In this document: piece by piece, positions 37,801-47,872 of the stretch
Layout of the letters: the number at the start of each line of letters is the position of its first letter
How positions within the stretch are numbered: position 1 is the first letter of the stretch
Source of the DNA: Cylindrospermum sp. NIES-4074
GTDB taxonomy: Bacteria > Cyanobacteriota > Cyanobacteriia > Cyanobacteriales > Nostocaceae
DNA: 64,000 nucleotides
NCBI GenBank assembly: GCA_003994795.1
Contig: AP018269.1
Location: 4,365,677 to 4,429,676 of the forward strand
Reading direction: 5' to 3'
Notes under the pieces: generated by a model
The model's input: only the letters and a program-made list of their open reading frames with translations
What the model was told of the DNA's origin: nothing
The model's database searches: none
Position numbers and translations under genes: made by a program

Positions 37801-40800
37801 CATCGGCAGTAGTGCTAAAAGGCATTGACGGCTCAAACTGACCAATTCTGACTCCCTTACCGCTATAACCTGGATTTAAACTGGTTCCCCAAGCCCCAAA
37901 AACATTACTCTCAGTCAGATAAGTTTGCTGAACAAGTAAGGGGTCACTAGGTAAATCCGGTGTCAGCAAACTAACTTGTGCTTTTATTGGCTCAGTAGCA
38001 CCAGCTTGAGGATTGGCTGGGTCAATCACACCAAGTGCAGGGTGTCCAAAACTATCGGCTACGGTGTAGCTAAATGCCATTACGCCATTATAACCAGGAG
38101 TAGGGGTGAAGATAATGTCACCATTGGCTGCCATTGTCACCGTGCCTCCTTTGGCTTCCATTACGGCACTAATGTGCAATGGATTGGTGCTGCTTTGGCG
38201 CAGATTAATATCATTAACTAGGAGTTGGGATTGACGAATGGTTTGAGGAACAGTACGACTCAAAGGTTGTCCACTGGCATTTGTCGTTAGACTATCTTTG
38301 ACGGGTGCAATGATGGCATTGGGATCATTAAGGTTAAGGCTACTAATATCAGAAAATCTGAGTCTTTCAATGCCTGTCAAAGTGTCAGAGCCGTCACTGC
38401 CTCCGGCTTTGTCAGTTCGCCTGTCAGTTATGAGCCAGATCGCTTTGTTGGCATTTCCATCTCCATCAGTGATCTGCATAAGTTGGTAGTCGCCAAAACC
38501 ACCTGTGTATTCAGCAGTATCAATGCCATCACCACCGTTAATTTGGTCGTCGCCTTGTCCACCCTTGAGAACATCGTTGCCCTTGCCACCATTGAGGAGA
38601 TCGTCATCTTGTCCACCTTCTAGAAGGTCGTTGCCTGCTCCGCCATAGAGTTGATCGCGTCCACGATGTCCACGTACTAGGTCATCGCCAGCACCACCAT
38701 CAACCAAGTCGCTACCTTCATTACCCGAAAGGGCATCGTCAGCAGCACCTCCCATTATGATGTCATCGCCTTCTTTACCCTCAATAAAAACATTGCTACG
38801 TCCACCGCCAATCAAGATATCGTCACCACGTCCACCAATGGCAACTTCGGCTTCGATTTGGCTTAAGTTAAGTGTGACACCCGTTTGCTCTGCTGCTCCA
38901 CCTATCACATGAATAATGTCAAAACCAGAGCCAGCATGGATATGCCTGGGATTATCTTGGGCATCAATCAACAGCACATCATCGCCAGCACCGGCGTCAA
39001 AGCTGTCTGAACCCTGTCCCCCTGCGAGCCAATTGTTGTTAGCATCGCCAATTAAAGTATCATTGCTTTGTCCACCTGTAGCGTTGCGAACCTGTTTTGC
39101 TGCTACATCTATGATTTCACCGATGTTGCTATAGCTACCGTAAGTACTACCCCCACCTTGTGAGGTAATTAAAGTACCATTGCCTGATGACGTAAAAGTA
39201 TGTCCGTTGGGGTTGGATAAGAAATTAGCAGCGAGAATTTCACTGGTTTGACCATTTTGGATAAAAGTGCTACTAGCTAATATTTCATTACCATCACGGA
39301 TTAGACCTGATTGGTTATTCGCACTTAGGTTAATTTGAGTAATGCCAAATTCAGCTAAAGTTTTTAGCTCACCATTATCAGTTTGAGCATTATGGTTGAC
39401 ATCTTGCCAGATTTTGATTTGATTCCATGTGGCATCAGCACTGGTAAAAATATGATCGTGGTTACTGTCGAGACTTTGTAGAGCAGCAAAACCATTAGCA
39501 TAGATTTTGGTGGCAGGATTGCCATTAGTTCCGGCTGTTGTATTAAAGTATTCTGAGAGTATTTCCGAGATATTATCAATTTTGCCGTTATTGTTGAGAT
39601 CCAGCACAATTAAGCCATCTTCGGAAGTGACCCACCCTGTTTGTTCTAAGCTACCACCGTCATGGTCAATATCAAATAAAACAGGATTGTCGTATGAAGT
39701 GAGTTTGACTCCATCACCATTAAGATCAATTACTAATGGGTCTATTGGTAAAAAATCTAAGGAAAGAGAACTCAAATCTGCTATCAAAGCGTCAAATATA
39801 TTAACGGTGTGATAGTTAAAAAAGTCGCTACCGTAAAAGAGATCAAATGTGTCTAGGCTAAAATCGGGGAAGAAATTGGGATTTAAAGCCTGAGCGCCTG
39901 GTCGCCAGCCATCCGTGATAATACTACCTGCATAATTGAAACTAAAATCATTATTTAATGCTCCATCGTACCAACCTTGTATATCACCATCCCATAGTAC
40001 AAGATCATTAGTTCCATCTACATCTGTATCACCAAAGTCTATTAATAGTCCATCATCATCTAAATCAGAGGGGAGCAAGTTAATGAGATCGAGATATGTA
40101 TTGTCGGGTACAAACAGATCGAGCATCATGCTACTGTTGTTCGGTTGGATGTGAATGCTTCCATTACTATCCTGCGTAAGTCCACCTGCATTGAAGCGAG
40201 TAACACTATCTTCTCTTCCTGAAAAGAAAGCGTAACCAGAACCATCTGGTTGTTGGAAAATGTAGAAATGGGTTTGTGGATCGTAATAATCTACTCTCCC
40301 ATCTAATGTGGTTAGTTTAAATACTCCAGTATCAGGGTTACGAGTTAAGTTGTCGCCAAAGTTTTGGATTAGAACTTCATTTCCAGACGGGTCAAGTAAA
40401 CTGTAAGTACCAACTGAAGAGCTTTCCAATCTAAACCCATCGAGAAATTCAAACCTAATTGTTCCACCTGATGAGTTTAGATCAAATGTTGTAATCGTCT
40501 GATACCGAATATCTTGAACGACTTCTTGTGCTGCTTGTTCACCTATATCTTGAAAGCGAATAAAATTATGAATCCTGGGATCCCATTCTCCATTATTAGA
40601 CTTATTTACCTCATCCCAGAGTTTTTCTGGTGGAAATTTAGGAGGCCAATTAGAGTCAGCAGCTTTAGCTTGTATTTTAGTACCAATATAAGTTGGATTG
40701 CTTTTCCATTGGTTTTCTAAAGCCCAAGCAACTCCACCAGTAGATGAAGGCGTGCTTCCTGGTTGATTGATATCCAATACATTAGGAGAGTTATAAGCAT

Positions 40801-41134
40801 CAATTATCATCTGACGTGCTATGGTGACTATATCATCCCAGGTGCCACCATATTTAAGCATTGTTTCTCCCAATGCCACTCCTATCCTATTATTATGATA
40901 GTCAATCTCGTGTTGAACCTGATTTTGTGTTGAGTCTAATTCGTGAAATGTAAGAGCTTCCCGCGCTACATCTGGTCCATATTGACGAGTTAGTTCTGCA
41001 GCCCATAAAATATGACGATAGGCATCCGCTGGTCCGTCAGTACGTCCTGGTAAACCAGAGTAATTTGCTTCTTGATCAGCCTGTTTAACAAAAGTCTCAC
41101 GAAACTGAGAAGCAACCCAAATAGTATTGACCAT
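31826..41134 (-). CDS. Giant RTX protein with subtilisin-like, P/homoB and cadherin-like domains
   Basis: The 3102-residue protein has no signal peptide and ends in an RTX/Asp-rich region, as expected for type I secretion. In order: an N-terminal domain with ADAYRHILWAAELT and an HEIDYHNN stretch (about 1-150); an EF-hand-like calcium segment DLNGDGVKL (about 468); RTX nonapeptides (about 770-870); a subtilisin-like domain (about 1085-1400) with HATSVAG and GTSFAAP but EPS where the catalytic Asp is expected; a proprotein convertase P domain (about 1430-1555); several RTX blocks with repeated GNDTYVVDN segments (about 1630-2450); VCBS/cadherin-like repeats (about 2490-2900); and terminal RTX repeats (about 2935-3102). 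Calcium-dependent folding outside the cell and adhesion or proteolysis are likely. No secretion genes are adjacent. Confidence 0.88.
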   Translation of the reverse strand: MVNTIWVASQFRETFVKQADQEANYSGLPGRTDGPADAYRHILWAAELTRQYGPDVAREALTFHELDSTQNQVQHEIDYHNNRIGVALGETMLKYGGTWDDIVTIARQMIIDAYNSPNVLDINQPGSTPSSTGGVAWALENQWKSNPTYIGTKIQAKAADSNWPPKFPPEKLWDEVNKSNNGEWDPRIHNFIRFQDIGEQAAQEVVQDIRYQTITTFDLNSSGGTIRFEFLDGFRLESSSVGTYSLLDPSGNEVLIQNFGDNLTRNPDTGVFKLTTLDGRVDYYDPQTHFYIFQQPDGSGYAFFSGREDSVTRFNAGGLTQDSNGSIHIQPNNSSMMLDLFVPDNTYLDLINLLPSDLDDDGLLIDFGDTDVDGTNDLVLWDGDIQGWYDGALNNDFSFNYAGSIITDGWRPGAQALNPNFFPDFSLDTFDLFYGSDFFNYHTVNIFDALIADLSSLSLDFLPIDPLVIDLNGDGVKLTSYDNPVLFDIDHDGGSLEQTGWVTSEDGLIVLDLNNNGKIDNISEILSEYFNTTAGTNGNPATKIYANGFAALQSLDSNHDHIFTSADATWNQIKIWQDVNHNAQTDNGELKTLAEFGITQINLSANNQSGLIRDGNEILASSTFIQNGQTSEILAANFLSNPNGHTFTSSGNGTLITSQGGGSTYGSYSNIGEIIDVAAKQVRNATGGQSNDTLIGDANNNWLAGGQGSDSFDAGAGDDVLLIDAQDNPRHIHAGSGFDIIHVIGGAAEQTGVTLNLSQIEAEVAIGGRGDDILIGGGRSNVFIEGKEGDDIIMGGAADDALSGNEGSDLVDGGAGDDLVRGHRGRDQLYGGAGNDLLEGGQDDDLLNGGKGNDVLKGGQGDDQINGGDGIDTAEYTGGFGDYQLMQITDGDGNANKAIWLITDRRTDKAGGSDGSDTLTGIERLRFSDISSLNLNDPNAIIAPVKDSLTTNASGQPLSRTVPQTIRQSQLLVNDINLRQSSTNPLHISAVMEAKGGTVTMAANGDIIFTPTPGYNGVMAFSYTVADSFGHPALGVIDPANPQAGATEPIKAQVSLLTPDLPSDPLLVQQTYLTESNVFGAWGTSLNPGYSGKGVRIGQFEPSMPFSTTADVFNYRHPDLQSNVDKTWLNNLNSSGVSNVPETFSAHATSVAGVMVAAKNGEGGVGVAYGATLSGYTVPRTEGLASDEAVLQISQATTHFKEYDVVNNSWGVGTPFPFVVLPLGTIDEGIGKAIEEGRGGLGTVIVFSSGNDRQAGGNSNTNPLMANWATITVAGINPANNLGGLQPSTTRLSNPGANILVSAAGAYVSTTGDSATNDDGSTFGQDYTLGSGTSFAAPIVSGVVALMLEANPNLGYRDVQTILAMSATQVENANGANSTDWTINAAKNWNGGGMHTSHDFGFGRVDAKAAVRLAEVWPSQNTLEYLDWVKGNSGLLNWTIPDGNLTGVTSTLAMQSGLTIESAQISIELEHAIPGDLIIELTAPSGTKSILVNRPGKALGSGASDRGYTNPETLGFSLNSTHVRGEASGGNWQLRVIDAASGTVGELKSWKLDLYGQPNDGNDIYVYTNEFGNTSITPGTNRSNLTDSGGVDALIAAAVDGNSTINLNTGTTSTIAGRNLTINSNIELVFAGDGNDTLIGNSQANRLEGGRGNDNITGGGWRDWLDGGLGNDTLTGGTDGDIFVIRKEAGSTDTITDFTLAAQGEKILLVGYDNIYSYKNLNFVAQGNDTVVQLGTGQTIVVKNVQPAQLTEQCFGLMRDEALLSLYRDHIQAELLPVGTQGNDNQGIIPNPASNISAFALAGNDTIASRGINDLLDGGDGNDILFGDHVDLSAGLEPLPPGNDWLEGGAGDDALYGGVGDDVLIGGSGNDYLEGNEGNDTFYLEGDYFAQPGSVYAYASGGQGNDLFIVVNDPAQRGSDWRNFIGDFEVNNHQEKIDLTSFTNLTSFSQLIFTQDILFGATSTQVYLEGSTSGQHIDLYNVTSLQLSSANFIFYQPPVISGFIIGTASPDSLTGDAGANTIDGHTGADIMTGRIGDDTYVVDNLDDIVIELPGGGFDTVQSNVSYTLAAEVENLVLSSSANINGTGNDAPNRIVGNTGDNVLDGKGGTDTLVGGAGNDTYVVDNGADSIIERANEGSDIVQANVSYTLSENIENLTLTGLESINGTGNRFNNRLQGSIADNILNGVEGADTLIGADGNDTYFVDNSGDIVTELLNEGIDTVISTVNYTLAPNVENLVLAVGAVNGTGNELDNIITGNSANNTLTGLAGDDILDGQGSNNTLIGGLGDDTYIIDQASNTIVENANEGTDTVQSAIDYTIVDKPNLENLILIDSAIYATGNATNNQLIGNTLANIINAGAGDDVLFGGEGDDILQGDDGNDVLYLEGDKDNLYGGAGSDRFVVVPDSESYGFSIGANGLVANNLIWDFNPSDPNEKIDFSAINNVTSLQDLRLQNTKLNGNQYTWIYFTGNTPNQYVALYGVHPSALSANNFIFHQNVAPTTAADTLETNEDTTLNILSSTLLANDSDADGHALKITSVANAAKATVTLSPDGNNIVFNPITNFNGLSTFEYTVTDGHGGTTIQQVNIQVKPVNDAPSNINLSTNIISENQPIGTLVSTLSSTDTDDGDTFTYTLVSDVSETDNSLFSITGNQLKTNAVLDFETKNSYSVRLKTTDQGGLTYEKQLNIDITNIDESPIITSTNSTLSYIENANLVIDSNLTINDVDSTYLTGATVSIGNYISNQDILKFANQNGITGSFNSNTGLLTLTGTATVANYQTAIRSISYQNLSDHPTTTPRTIQFTVNDGTTNSNSVFHTLNITSVNDAPVVMNQIPSQQLQTGIAWVYTLPNNILFDAEGDSLIYSLTAKPSWLNFALDTNTNQYKFTGTPAITETSSVTLEAADGKGGIVSTNFDLVAIQPINKTTITNPTGQTIIGLTGDNSIVGGSGDDIIDASTSNGMNTLSGVGGDDTLKGGLGRDTLDGGIGNDLVFGNAGNDRLYGGDSNDILIGGLGRDLLVGGTGQDIFVLQPGTTTDADNIQDLRLAEGDLIGLSSNLSFGSLHTSLSGNNTLIFDANNILLATLINFNYSLNSNNFTSYTGEIS

Positions 41135-41277
41135 AGTTTACCTCAAAAAATTTGTTTATCTCTAATGATTTTTCAGGAATACCCCATTACTTTTATACAA
41201 AGCTCGTCACAAAACTTTACAAAATAACAGAAATATCCCCTTCTTTGAGAAATGGGCAAAACACCCACATTCCCTGA

Positions 41278-41412
41278 TTAATCTCGACACAGTAGCCAAA
41301 TGCCGCCGATAATTGCAGCAGGTAGAGCCATCGCCGCCACCGCAGGAATAAGAGCGATCGCAGGCACAACAGCCGGAAAGCTATGGCACTTAAAACTGGC
41401 GACCAATTCCAC
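41278..41412 (-). pseudogene. Possible 44-residue remnant or small membrane protein
   Basis: A GTG-started frame encodes a hydrophobic segment, FPAVVPAIALIPAVAAMALP, then IIGGIWLLCRD and a stop. It holds a HIP1-like GCGATCGC and a GC content higher than its surroundings. It could be the C-terminal relic of a membrane protein gene or a true small protein. No ribosome binding site is convincing. Confidence 0.3.
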
Positions 41413-41511
41413 CTGCTGTATTCGACACTACTAGACTACCAGGGCTATAAAAGATTGTTGGCTCATTAAAAAGTGAGCCAAAATTGGTATAAATATCTGC
41501 TGGTGCTGACA

Positions 41512-44500
41512 ATGACTCACTCTATCAGAGCTTCTATACAAGGACTGGAATTAGTCGAACAAGCTAGACAGAAAAAGGGCTGGAATAAACAAGCTCCAAT
41601 TTGGAAAGATGAGGCATTTACTTCCTTCGCCACATTGAAACGGTTTTGGGCGGGGAAACCCATATCCCAAGAAGCCTTTATCGCAATTTGTCAAGCTGTC
41701 GGCATTGAGGACTGGAAAGCGATCGCCGAATCATGCAAAGATTGGGGAGAAGCACCCGATATCTCTAATTTCTTTGGACGCAGCCAAGATTTATCTACTC
41801 TGCAACAGTGGATAATAGAAGATCATTGCCGCCTAGTGGCAATATTAGGGATGGGAGGGATGGGAAAAACTGCCATATCTATCAAATTAGGACAAGAAAT
41901 TGAGGATAAATTTGATTATGTAATTTGGCGAAGTCTTCGGGAAGCACCACCAGTAACAGACATCCTAGCCGAGTTAATCTTATTTATATCAGAACAGCAG
42001 GAAACTGATTTACCAAATACTGTAGGTGGGAGAATCACTAAGCTGCTTGAAAATCTGCGTTCCTCTCGCTGTCTGCTTATTTTAGATAATGCCGAATCAA
42101 TTTTTCAAGATGGTACATACACAGGGAAATATCGCCAAGGTTATGAATGTTATGGCGATTTATTCAGACAAATAGGGCAGATATTTCATCAAAGCTGTTT
42201 AATTTTAACCAGTCGAGAAAAACCCTCTGAAATTGCTAATCTTGAAGGAGATAATTTACCAGTTCGCGCTTTAACACTTCAAGGATTAGATGCGGAAGCT
42301 AATGAAATATTTGCAGCAAAAGGTTTATTAATATCTTCAGAAGAATCCCACGAACTGATTAATCTATACCAGGGTAATCCCCAAGCTTTAAATATAGTAT
42401 CTGCCCGAATCAAAGAAGTATATAGCAGCAGTGTATCCGAATTTTTTCAAGAAGAACAACCAGTATTTGGTGATATACGTCAACTCTTAGAACAACAGAT
42501 TGCTCGCTTGTCAGATTCAGAAAAACATATTATGTACTGGTTAGCGATTAATCGAGAGTTGATTTCAATAGCAGATTTAAAAGATGATATTGTTTTAGTA
42601 ATTACTAAAAGTAATTTCACCGATATACTCGAATCTCTGAGACGGCGTTCTTTAATTGAAAAAAGTCAAAATCAGAGTCGCTACACTTTACAGAATGTTG
42701 TCATGGAATATATGACAGAAAATTTTGTCGGACAAGTTTATGACGAGATAACTAATGGTAAATATAATTTATTTAATAGCCATGCTTTGATTAAAGCTCA
42801 ATCTAAAGATTATATTAGAGAAACTCAAGTTCGCCTGATTCTCGAACCATTACTGGAAAAATTACGTCAGGAACTTGGTGGAAAGAGAAATCTGGAAAAT
42901 AAACTCAAACAAATTATCTTAAGTTGTCAACAACAATCCCCTCAAGCTCCAGGGTATTTAGGTGGAAACATTTTTAATATGCTGTGCCAGCTAAAAACAG
43001 ATTTAACAAACTATGATTTTTCCCATTTAACTATTCGCCAAGCCTATCTTCAAGGAGTTGATTTACATCAGGTTAATTTTGCTGACTCTGATTTATCTAA
43101 ATCAGTTTTTTCTAAACCATTGGCAAGTGTTCTTGCCGTAGCATTTAGTCCGGATAGCAAATTCTGGGCTACGGGTGATACGGATAAAAATCTTTATATT
43201 TGGCGAGTGGCAGATGGTCAACTCATAACCACTTGTTTTGGTCATACTGATTGGGTACGATCAATTGCTTTTCATCCCCAACAACCAATTTTAGCCAGTG
43301 GTAGTAACGATGGCACTGTTAGGTTGTGGAAGATTAATACTGGTGAATGTCTTGCTACATTAGAAGAACATACTGATCAAGTTTGGTCAATTGCTTTCAG
43401 TCCTGACGGTAAGATTTTGGCTAGTGCTAGTGATGATTGCACCGTTAGATTGTGGGATGTTAATTCACATCAATGCCTTCACATTTTAAGAGAACATAGT
43501 TACTGGGTACGCGCAGTTGCTTTCAACGCTCAAGGAACAATTCTAGCCAGTGCCAGTGTAGATCAAACTGTGAAATTATGGGATATTAATACAGGTAAAT
43601 CTAGCACTACATGGAGGCAAGGTGATCATACTGTTCGCTCAATTGCTTTTAGTCCTAATGGTCAAATTTTAGCGACTGGTAGCGATGATAAACTTGTTAG
43701 GTTGTTGGATATCCACACAGGAGAATGTCGCCAAACTTTTCGGGGACACAATGGACGAGTGTGGTCAGTTGTTTTTTGCCCTAATGGGGAAACCTTAGCC
43801 AGTGGAAGTGCCGACCAAACTGTCAAGTTATGGAACATTGAAACTGGTGATTTTTTTACTTTACCAGAACGCGATCGCCGAGTGCGAGTTATAGCCTTTA
43901 GCTCTGATGGTGACACTCTAATTAGTGGTAGTGATGATCAAAGTGTCAGATTATGGGATGTCCGCAAAGGTAAGTCTTTGAAAACTATATATGGCTATAC
44001 TCAACGAGTATGGTCAGTTGCATTTTCTCCTGATAGTCAAACTCTTGTTAGTGGTAGTGATGATGGCAAAGTTACCCTATGGGATATTGATACAGGCAAC
44101 TGCAAAATTTTGGGCAATCATACAAAGCGGGTGCAGTCAGTTTCCTTCGCTCCTCACAGTAGAACAATAGCCAGTGGTGGTAACGATGGTTGGGTTAAGT
44201 TGTGGGATATTGCCACAGGTAAATGCGTAACTTTATCCCAAAAACACGGAGATTGGATTTGGTTAGTTGCTTTTAATCGGGAAGGAACAAAACTGATTAG
44301 TGCTGGAGATGATTATAGGATCAAGTTATGGGATGCTATCACAGGTCAATGCTTGAAAACTTTAAACGATTATCCAGATTGGATTTGGTCAGTTGCTATA
44401 AGTCCTGACACCGAGAATATAGTGATTGGTAGTGATGCTAAAACATTACAGTTATGGAATATTGAAACTGGACAACTAAGAAACTTAGGAGAACATAATA

Positions 44501-44964
44501 ATCGTGTGCGTTCAGTTGCCTGGAGTCCTAACGGTGAAATCATAGCTAGTGGCAGTGATGATCTCACAATCAAGCTATGGAATGTTAGCACAGGTAATTG
44601 TCTGCACATTTTAGAAGATCATACCGCTCAAATTAGAGCGATCGCATTCAGCCCAGATAGCAAAATTGTCGCTAGTGCTAGTGACGACAATATTATCAGA
44701 TTGTGGGATACCTGCACAGGTCAATATTTAAGGAATTTACAAGGACATACGAAGCCAGTTTGGTCAATTGCTTTTAGTTTTGATGGTAATATCCTAGCCA
44801 GTAGTGGAGAAGATGAAAAAATTAAGTTGTGGGATGTTCAAACAGCTAATTGCTTCAAAACTTTGATACCCAAGAGACTGTACGAAGGCATGAATATTAC
44901 AGGTACTACAGGCTTAACTGAAGCTCAAAAAGATACTTTGCTTGCTTTAGGAGCAACTAATTAA
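41512..44964 (+). CDS. STAND NTPase with NB-ARC/NACHT core and 14 WD40 repeats
   Basis: The ATG at 41512 gives 1150 residues; a GTG at 41473 would add 13. The N-terminal 85 residues ([20 protein letters not shown]) form the conserved domain seen on cyanobacterial WD40 STAND proteins. The nucleotide-binding core has Walker A GMGGMGKT (about 112), Walker [10 protein letters not shown] (about 190) and a sensor [12 protein letters not shown] helical linker with pentapeptide-like [18 protein letters not shown] leads to 14 WD40 repeats (about 535-1120), enough for two seven-bladed propellers. Such proteins oligomerise on ligand binding and act in signalling or defence. No effector domain is obvious at the N-terminus. 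The gene is convergent with the PhoX-like gene. Confidence 0.9.
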   Translation: MTHSIRASIQGLELVEQARQKKGWNKQAPIWKDEAFTSFATLKRFWAGKPISQEAFIAICQAVGIEDWKAIAESCKDWGEAPDISNFFGRSQDLSTLQQWIIEDHCRLVAILGMGGMGKTAISIKLGQEIEDKFDYVIWRSLREAPPVTDILAELILFISEQQETDLPNTVGGRITKLLENLRSSRCLLILDNAESIFQDGTYTGKYRQGYECYGDLFRQIGQIFHQSCLILTSREKPSEIANLEGDNLPVRALTLQGLDAEANEIFAAKGLLISSEESHELINLYQGNPQALNIVSARIKEVYSSSVSEFFQEEQPVFGDIRQLLEQQIARLSDSEKHIMYWLAINRELISIADLKDDIVLVITKSNFTDILESLRRRSLIEKSQNQSRYTLQNVVMEYMTENFVGQVYDEITNGKYNLFNSHALIKAQSKDYIRETQVRLILEPLLEKLRQELGGKRNLENKLKQIILSCQQQSPQAPGYLGGNIFNMLCQLKTDLTNYDFSHLTIRQAYLQGVDLHQVNFADSDLSKSVFSKPLASVLAVAFSPDSKFWATGDTDKNLYIWRVADGQLITTCFGHTDWVRSIAFHPQQPILASGSNDGTVRLWKINTGECLATLEEHTDQVWSIAFSPDGKILASASDDCTVRLWDVNSHQCLHILREHSYWVRAVAFNAQGTILASASVDQTVKLWDINTGKSSTTWRQGDHTVRSIAFSPNGQILATGSDDKLVRLLDIHTGECRQTFRGHNGRVWSVVFCPNGETLASGSADQTVKLWNIETGDFFTLPERDRRVRVIAFSSDGDTLISGSDDQSVRLWDVRKGKSLKTIYGYTQRVWSVAFSPDSQTLVSGSDDGKVTLWDIDTGNCKILGNHTKRVQSVSFAPHSRTIASGGNDGWVKLWDIATGKCVTLSQKHGDWIWLVAFNREGTKLISAGDDYRIKLWDAITGQCLKTLNDYPDWIWSVAISPDTENIVIGSDAKTLQLWNIETGQLRNLGEHNNRVRSVAWSPNGEIIASGSDDLTIKLWNVSTGNCLHILEDHTAQIRAIAFSPDSKIVASASDDNIIRLWDTCTGQYLRNLQGHTKPVWSIAFSFDGNILASSGEDEKIKLWDVQTANCFKTLIPKRLYEGMNITGTTGLTEAQKDTLLALGATN

Positions 44965-44994
44965 ATCAGGGATTGATATTTTCCAAAATAGATA

Positions 44995-45020
44995 AGAGTA
45001 GGAAGCTAACCCCCTACTCT
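44995..45020. terminator. Hairpin between convergent WD40 and PhoX-like genes
   Basis: AGAGTAGG pairs with CCTACTCT across a 10-nt loop, 30 bp past the WD40 stop codon and 37 bp past the other gene's stop codon. No strong U tract follows on either strand, so its strength is doubtful. Confidence 0.4.
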
Positions 45021-45056
45021 CTGCAATTATCTTACTGGATAATTGAGCAAATTTGC

Positions 45057-47654
45057 TTAAGTCAGACCTACTTTGATCACACAATCGTTATAGTCAAAGT
45101 CATTGCTAGAACCAGTTAGGTCTTCACAACCAAACATATTGTTGCCTAAGTTGACAATGTGAGACTGTCCATCTGCATTTGCAGCACCATAGGAGAAATA
45201 GACAGCAGCAGCACCACTTAGTCCTTGAGACAAAGAGCCATTAGCCACAAAGAACGGAGCAAAAAACTTTCCGCCTTCTAAACTACCAGAAATGTTACTT
45301 GTCTGAAGGTTGGTTACAGTCAGATCTAAACTCACACGCCGTAAACTCAAGGCATCACTAATGTATTGTTGACGATTAAAGTTGCTTGCACCTGGTGTGT
45401 TACCGTTAATCGTACCATCAGCATCATCAACTACACAAAAACTAGCAAAGTTATTGAAAGCAGCTTCCCGATTGAGAGTGAAATTAGCAGATATACTACC
45501 TGAGAAACTTGTAAAATCGAGTAGCGCTGCATTGTTTGTTTGGTTAGTACCTTTAGTTGGAGCGTCAGTCGTTGATACAACTTCAAAAACGCTCCCATCA
45601 GACCATTGAAACGAAGATGCGAAAGTCTCTTGCTGCTGTATATCAACAACAGTGAGTTCAGAACTACTACCAGCCCCAAAAACTACCTGCTGGGTGCTTT
45701 TACTAAAATTTTTAATTTCGTAGAAAACCAGGCGACTGTTCTTCTCAAACGTTACTTCACGGATACCATCGCCACCAAGTCCATCTGCTAAGGTGGAGAA
45801 AATCACCTTCTTTCGGGCAAGGGCGGCTTTCTCATAGCCTGCTTGTCCCGGCTTCAATTTAGGTGTCTTATCGTCTTTGTCGTCGTCAATACCCCCTTCA
45901 TCATCATCAACTTCACAGACACCATACTCATGGACGCCACCTTGAGACTTAGCACGAGACTTTGACTTAAACTTGAAAGTCTGCCCTTTGGAACCTTTGG
46001 AACCTTTAGAACCTTTATCGTCATCATCGTCATTGTCATCATCGAAATCTTTGACCGAGAAGATATTTTTCTCGTTTCGGCTGTAAGCAACTGGTAATGC
46101 TAGAACTAGCTGACCACCTTCAGCATGGTTCCCATTCAGAGCAGTTGTGGAACCTATACCATTTACTACAGTATGAGCCTGCACATTAAACAGGTAGGAA
46201 CTGCGACCTTTGACAGCATTGGCGCTAATTTCGATAATGCCGGAAGTTTCCCACTCACCCTTGGTATCTGCATTGTTGAACACACTACCAGCGGCGCTTT
46301 CGTTCAGTTCAAATAGACGTGTAATTGCTTTGGTAGTGGTGTTGAAAGAAAATACAGAAGCTTCCCGGTTTTCTTTCTTAATCTGGTCGGCACCAAAGAA
46401 GGTTTCTTTTTCTTGAATTAGGATCTTGCCCGATTTGTCAATTGTAATGTTGCCGTAGCTGACGCCTTTATTCGGCCCACCTGTCAACAACAGTTCAAAG
46501 TTCTTGATCTGACCTGTGGGGTCAGAGGTGTCTAAGGTAAAGCGGTAAAGTTTACCGTAGGGGTTTTCCGCTTCCGTAGGATTTTCAGTGGTTCCCTTTT
46601 CTGACCCCTGACTGTTTTTTTTGTTTTTAGTGCCAGTGCTGACGAAATAGAAGGTTCCTGGGCTATTTGGATCTTCTGTAAAGTCTCCTAGTTGTTGGAA
46701 GCTGGTTGACTTACCCGTGCTATTAACAAAGCTACTGAGAGTAACTTTTTCAGAAAGTTGTGATTTCTCAACTAGTGTCCAGGTTGCTGTTTTTTTGACA
46801 CCTTCGGTGGTGATTTCTCCCTCAAACTCTGCACCATCGACTTTCAGAACATACAAATCCCCATTCTTCAAGCCATTGGGGTCATCTATGGTTTGTTCCC
46901 CCACCCACATATACAGTTCACCGTCTTCAGAAAATTCTGTAGAGAACAAGACGGTTTTGTTAGAGCCGATCGCCCGATATTGGGAGGCTGCAACCAGGTT
47001 TTCTTTGGCAAAGCTACCCAAAGCGTCAAGGGCTGTGGCTGTACCATCTGGTGTCACCACCCAACCGCAGCTGGTGTCACCCTCTTTTTCAGGAACAAAG
47101 TAGATAGGAACTTCTTGCCCAGCATTATTTACGAAACCAGATTCGGCGAGATAGGCAGAGGAAAAGCTGCTAAAGGCACTAGATATGGCAACTCCACTGG
47201 CATTTTTGTATGTACCAGTAGAAGTATTTAAGGTATAAGTGCCCGTTGTATCTACTATCTTATCGATCAGGTTCTTACCGCCGATCGCATTCCAGTTTTC
47301 ATCAAAAACCAGCAGGGAAACTCTAGCACCAGTGATTTTTTGACCAGTAAAGCTAGTGGAAATATCAGTTGATATAGAAGCACTTAGTTCGTGGTTAACC
47401 CACACATAGTTGTAAATTTTGCCACTAATCGTAACTTTTGTTACTTCTGTGCTGTCGGGAATGCCAGTAAAGGCAAATTTCTTCGTGGCATCAACTTGAG
47501 GGGCTTCGGTCTTGCTAAATGTAGCGGTTAATAGCGGTATTTCATCACCCACCGTCAACAGGGGGACTAGTTGATAATTTGGTGCGTCTGCAACTTTAGA
47601 AGAAACGTATGCTGTATCGGCGGTTTTGCCGGAGCTACTGATGAAACTTGGCAT
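45057..47654 (-). CDS. PhoX-like (DUF839) protein with acidic linker and C-terminal DUF4114 domain
   Basis: The ATG at 47654 gives 865 residues; a TTG four codons upstream is the alternative. Residues about 30-530 resemble the PhoX/DUF839 beta-propeller: [10 protein letters not shown], then [11 protein letters not shown] and [14 protein letters not shown], and later [17 protein letters not shown]. PhoX enzymes are calcium/iron phosphatases, so a phosphatase role is possible but unproven. A linker of Asp runs and three GSK repeats (about 538-565) follows, then an insert. The last 140 residues are a DUF4114 domain ending [15 protein letters not shown]. No signal peptide is present; the acidic repeats and DUF4114 suggest non-classical or type I export. 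Confidence 0.78.
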   Translation of the reverse strand: MPSFISSSGKTADTAYVSSKVADAPNYQLVPLLTVGDEIPLLTATFSKTEAPQVDATKKFAFTGIPDSTEVTKVTISGKIYNYVWVNHELSASISTDISTSFTGQKITGARVSLLVFDENWNAIGGKNLIDKIVDTTGTYTLNTSTGTYKNASGVAISSAFSSFSSAYLAESGFVNNAGQEVPIYFVPEKEGDTSCGWVVTPDGTATALDALGSFAKENLVAASQYRAIGSNKTVLFSTEFSEDGELYMWVGEQTIDDPNGLKNGDLYVLKVDGAEFEGEITTEGVKKTATWTLVEKSQLSEKVTLSSFVNSTGKSTSFQQLGDFTEDPNSPGTFYFVSTGTKNKKNSQGSEKGTTENPTEAENPYGKLYRFTLDTSDPTGQIKNFELLLTGGPNKGVSYGNITIDKSGKILIQEKETFFGADQIKKENREASVFSFNTTTKAITRLFELNESAAGSVFNNADTKGEWETSGIIEISANAVKGRSSYLFNVQAHTVVNGIGSTTALNGNHAEGGQLVLALPVAYSRNEKNIFSVKDFDDDNDDDDDKGSKGSKGSKGQTFKFKSKSRAKSQGGVHEYGVCEVDDDEGGIDDDKDDKTPKLKPGQAGYEKAALARKKVIFSTLADGLGGDGIREVTFEKNSRLVFYEIKNFSKSTQQVVFGAGSSSELTVVDIQQQETFASSFQWSDGSVFEVVSTTDAPTKGTNQTNNAALLDFTSFSGSISANFTLNREAAFNNFASFCVVDDADGTINGNTPGASNFNRQQYISDALSLRRVSLDLTVTNLQTSNISGSLEGGKFFAPFFVANGSLSQGLSGAAAVYFSYGAANADGQSHIVNLGNNMFGCEDLTGSSNDFDYNDCVIKVGLT

Positions 47655-47872
47655 ATATGGTAACAATGATGCTGGTAGATATTTCCTTGAAAGTCAGTGA
47701 CGATAGAACACACTAAGGAGTTCCATCCTTGTATAAAGTTTTTGAAATGCTATGACTGTGGTTGCAAATTAACCAGCCAACAAGAAAGCTATGGTCTGCG
47801 GCACGGTACGCAAACACTTTTTGCTGGTTATGTGATTATTACCTTAGTTCGCTATAGCTTTATGAATCAACT

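Noticed and set aside
32041-40720. Many 60-100 codon plus-strand frames opposite the giant RTX gene
   Set aside because: They are shadows created by the repetitive codon usage of the minus-strand gene.
31826-41134. Giant gene as several separate genes
   Set aside because: The frame is open for 3102 codons without interruption and the domain order is coherent for a single secreted protein.
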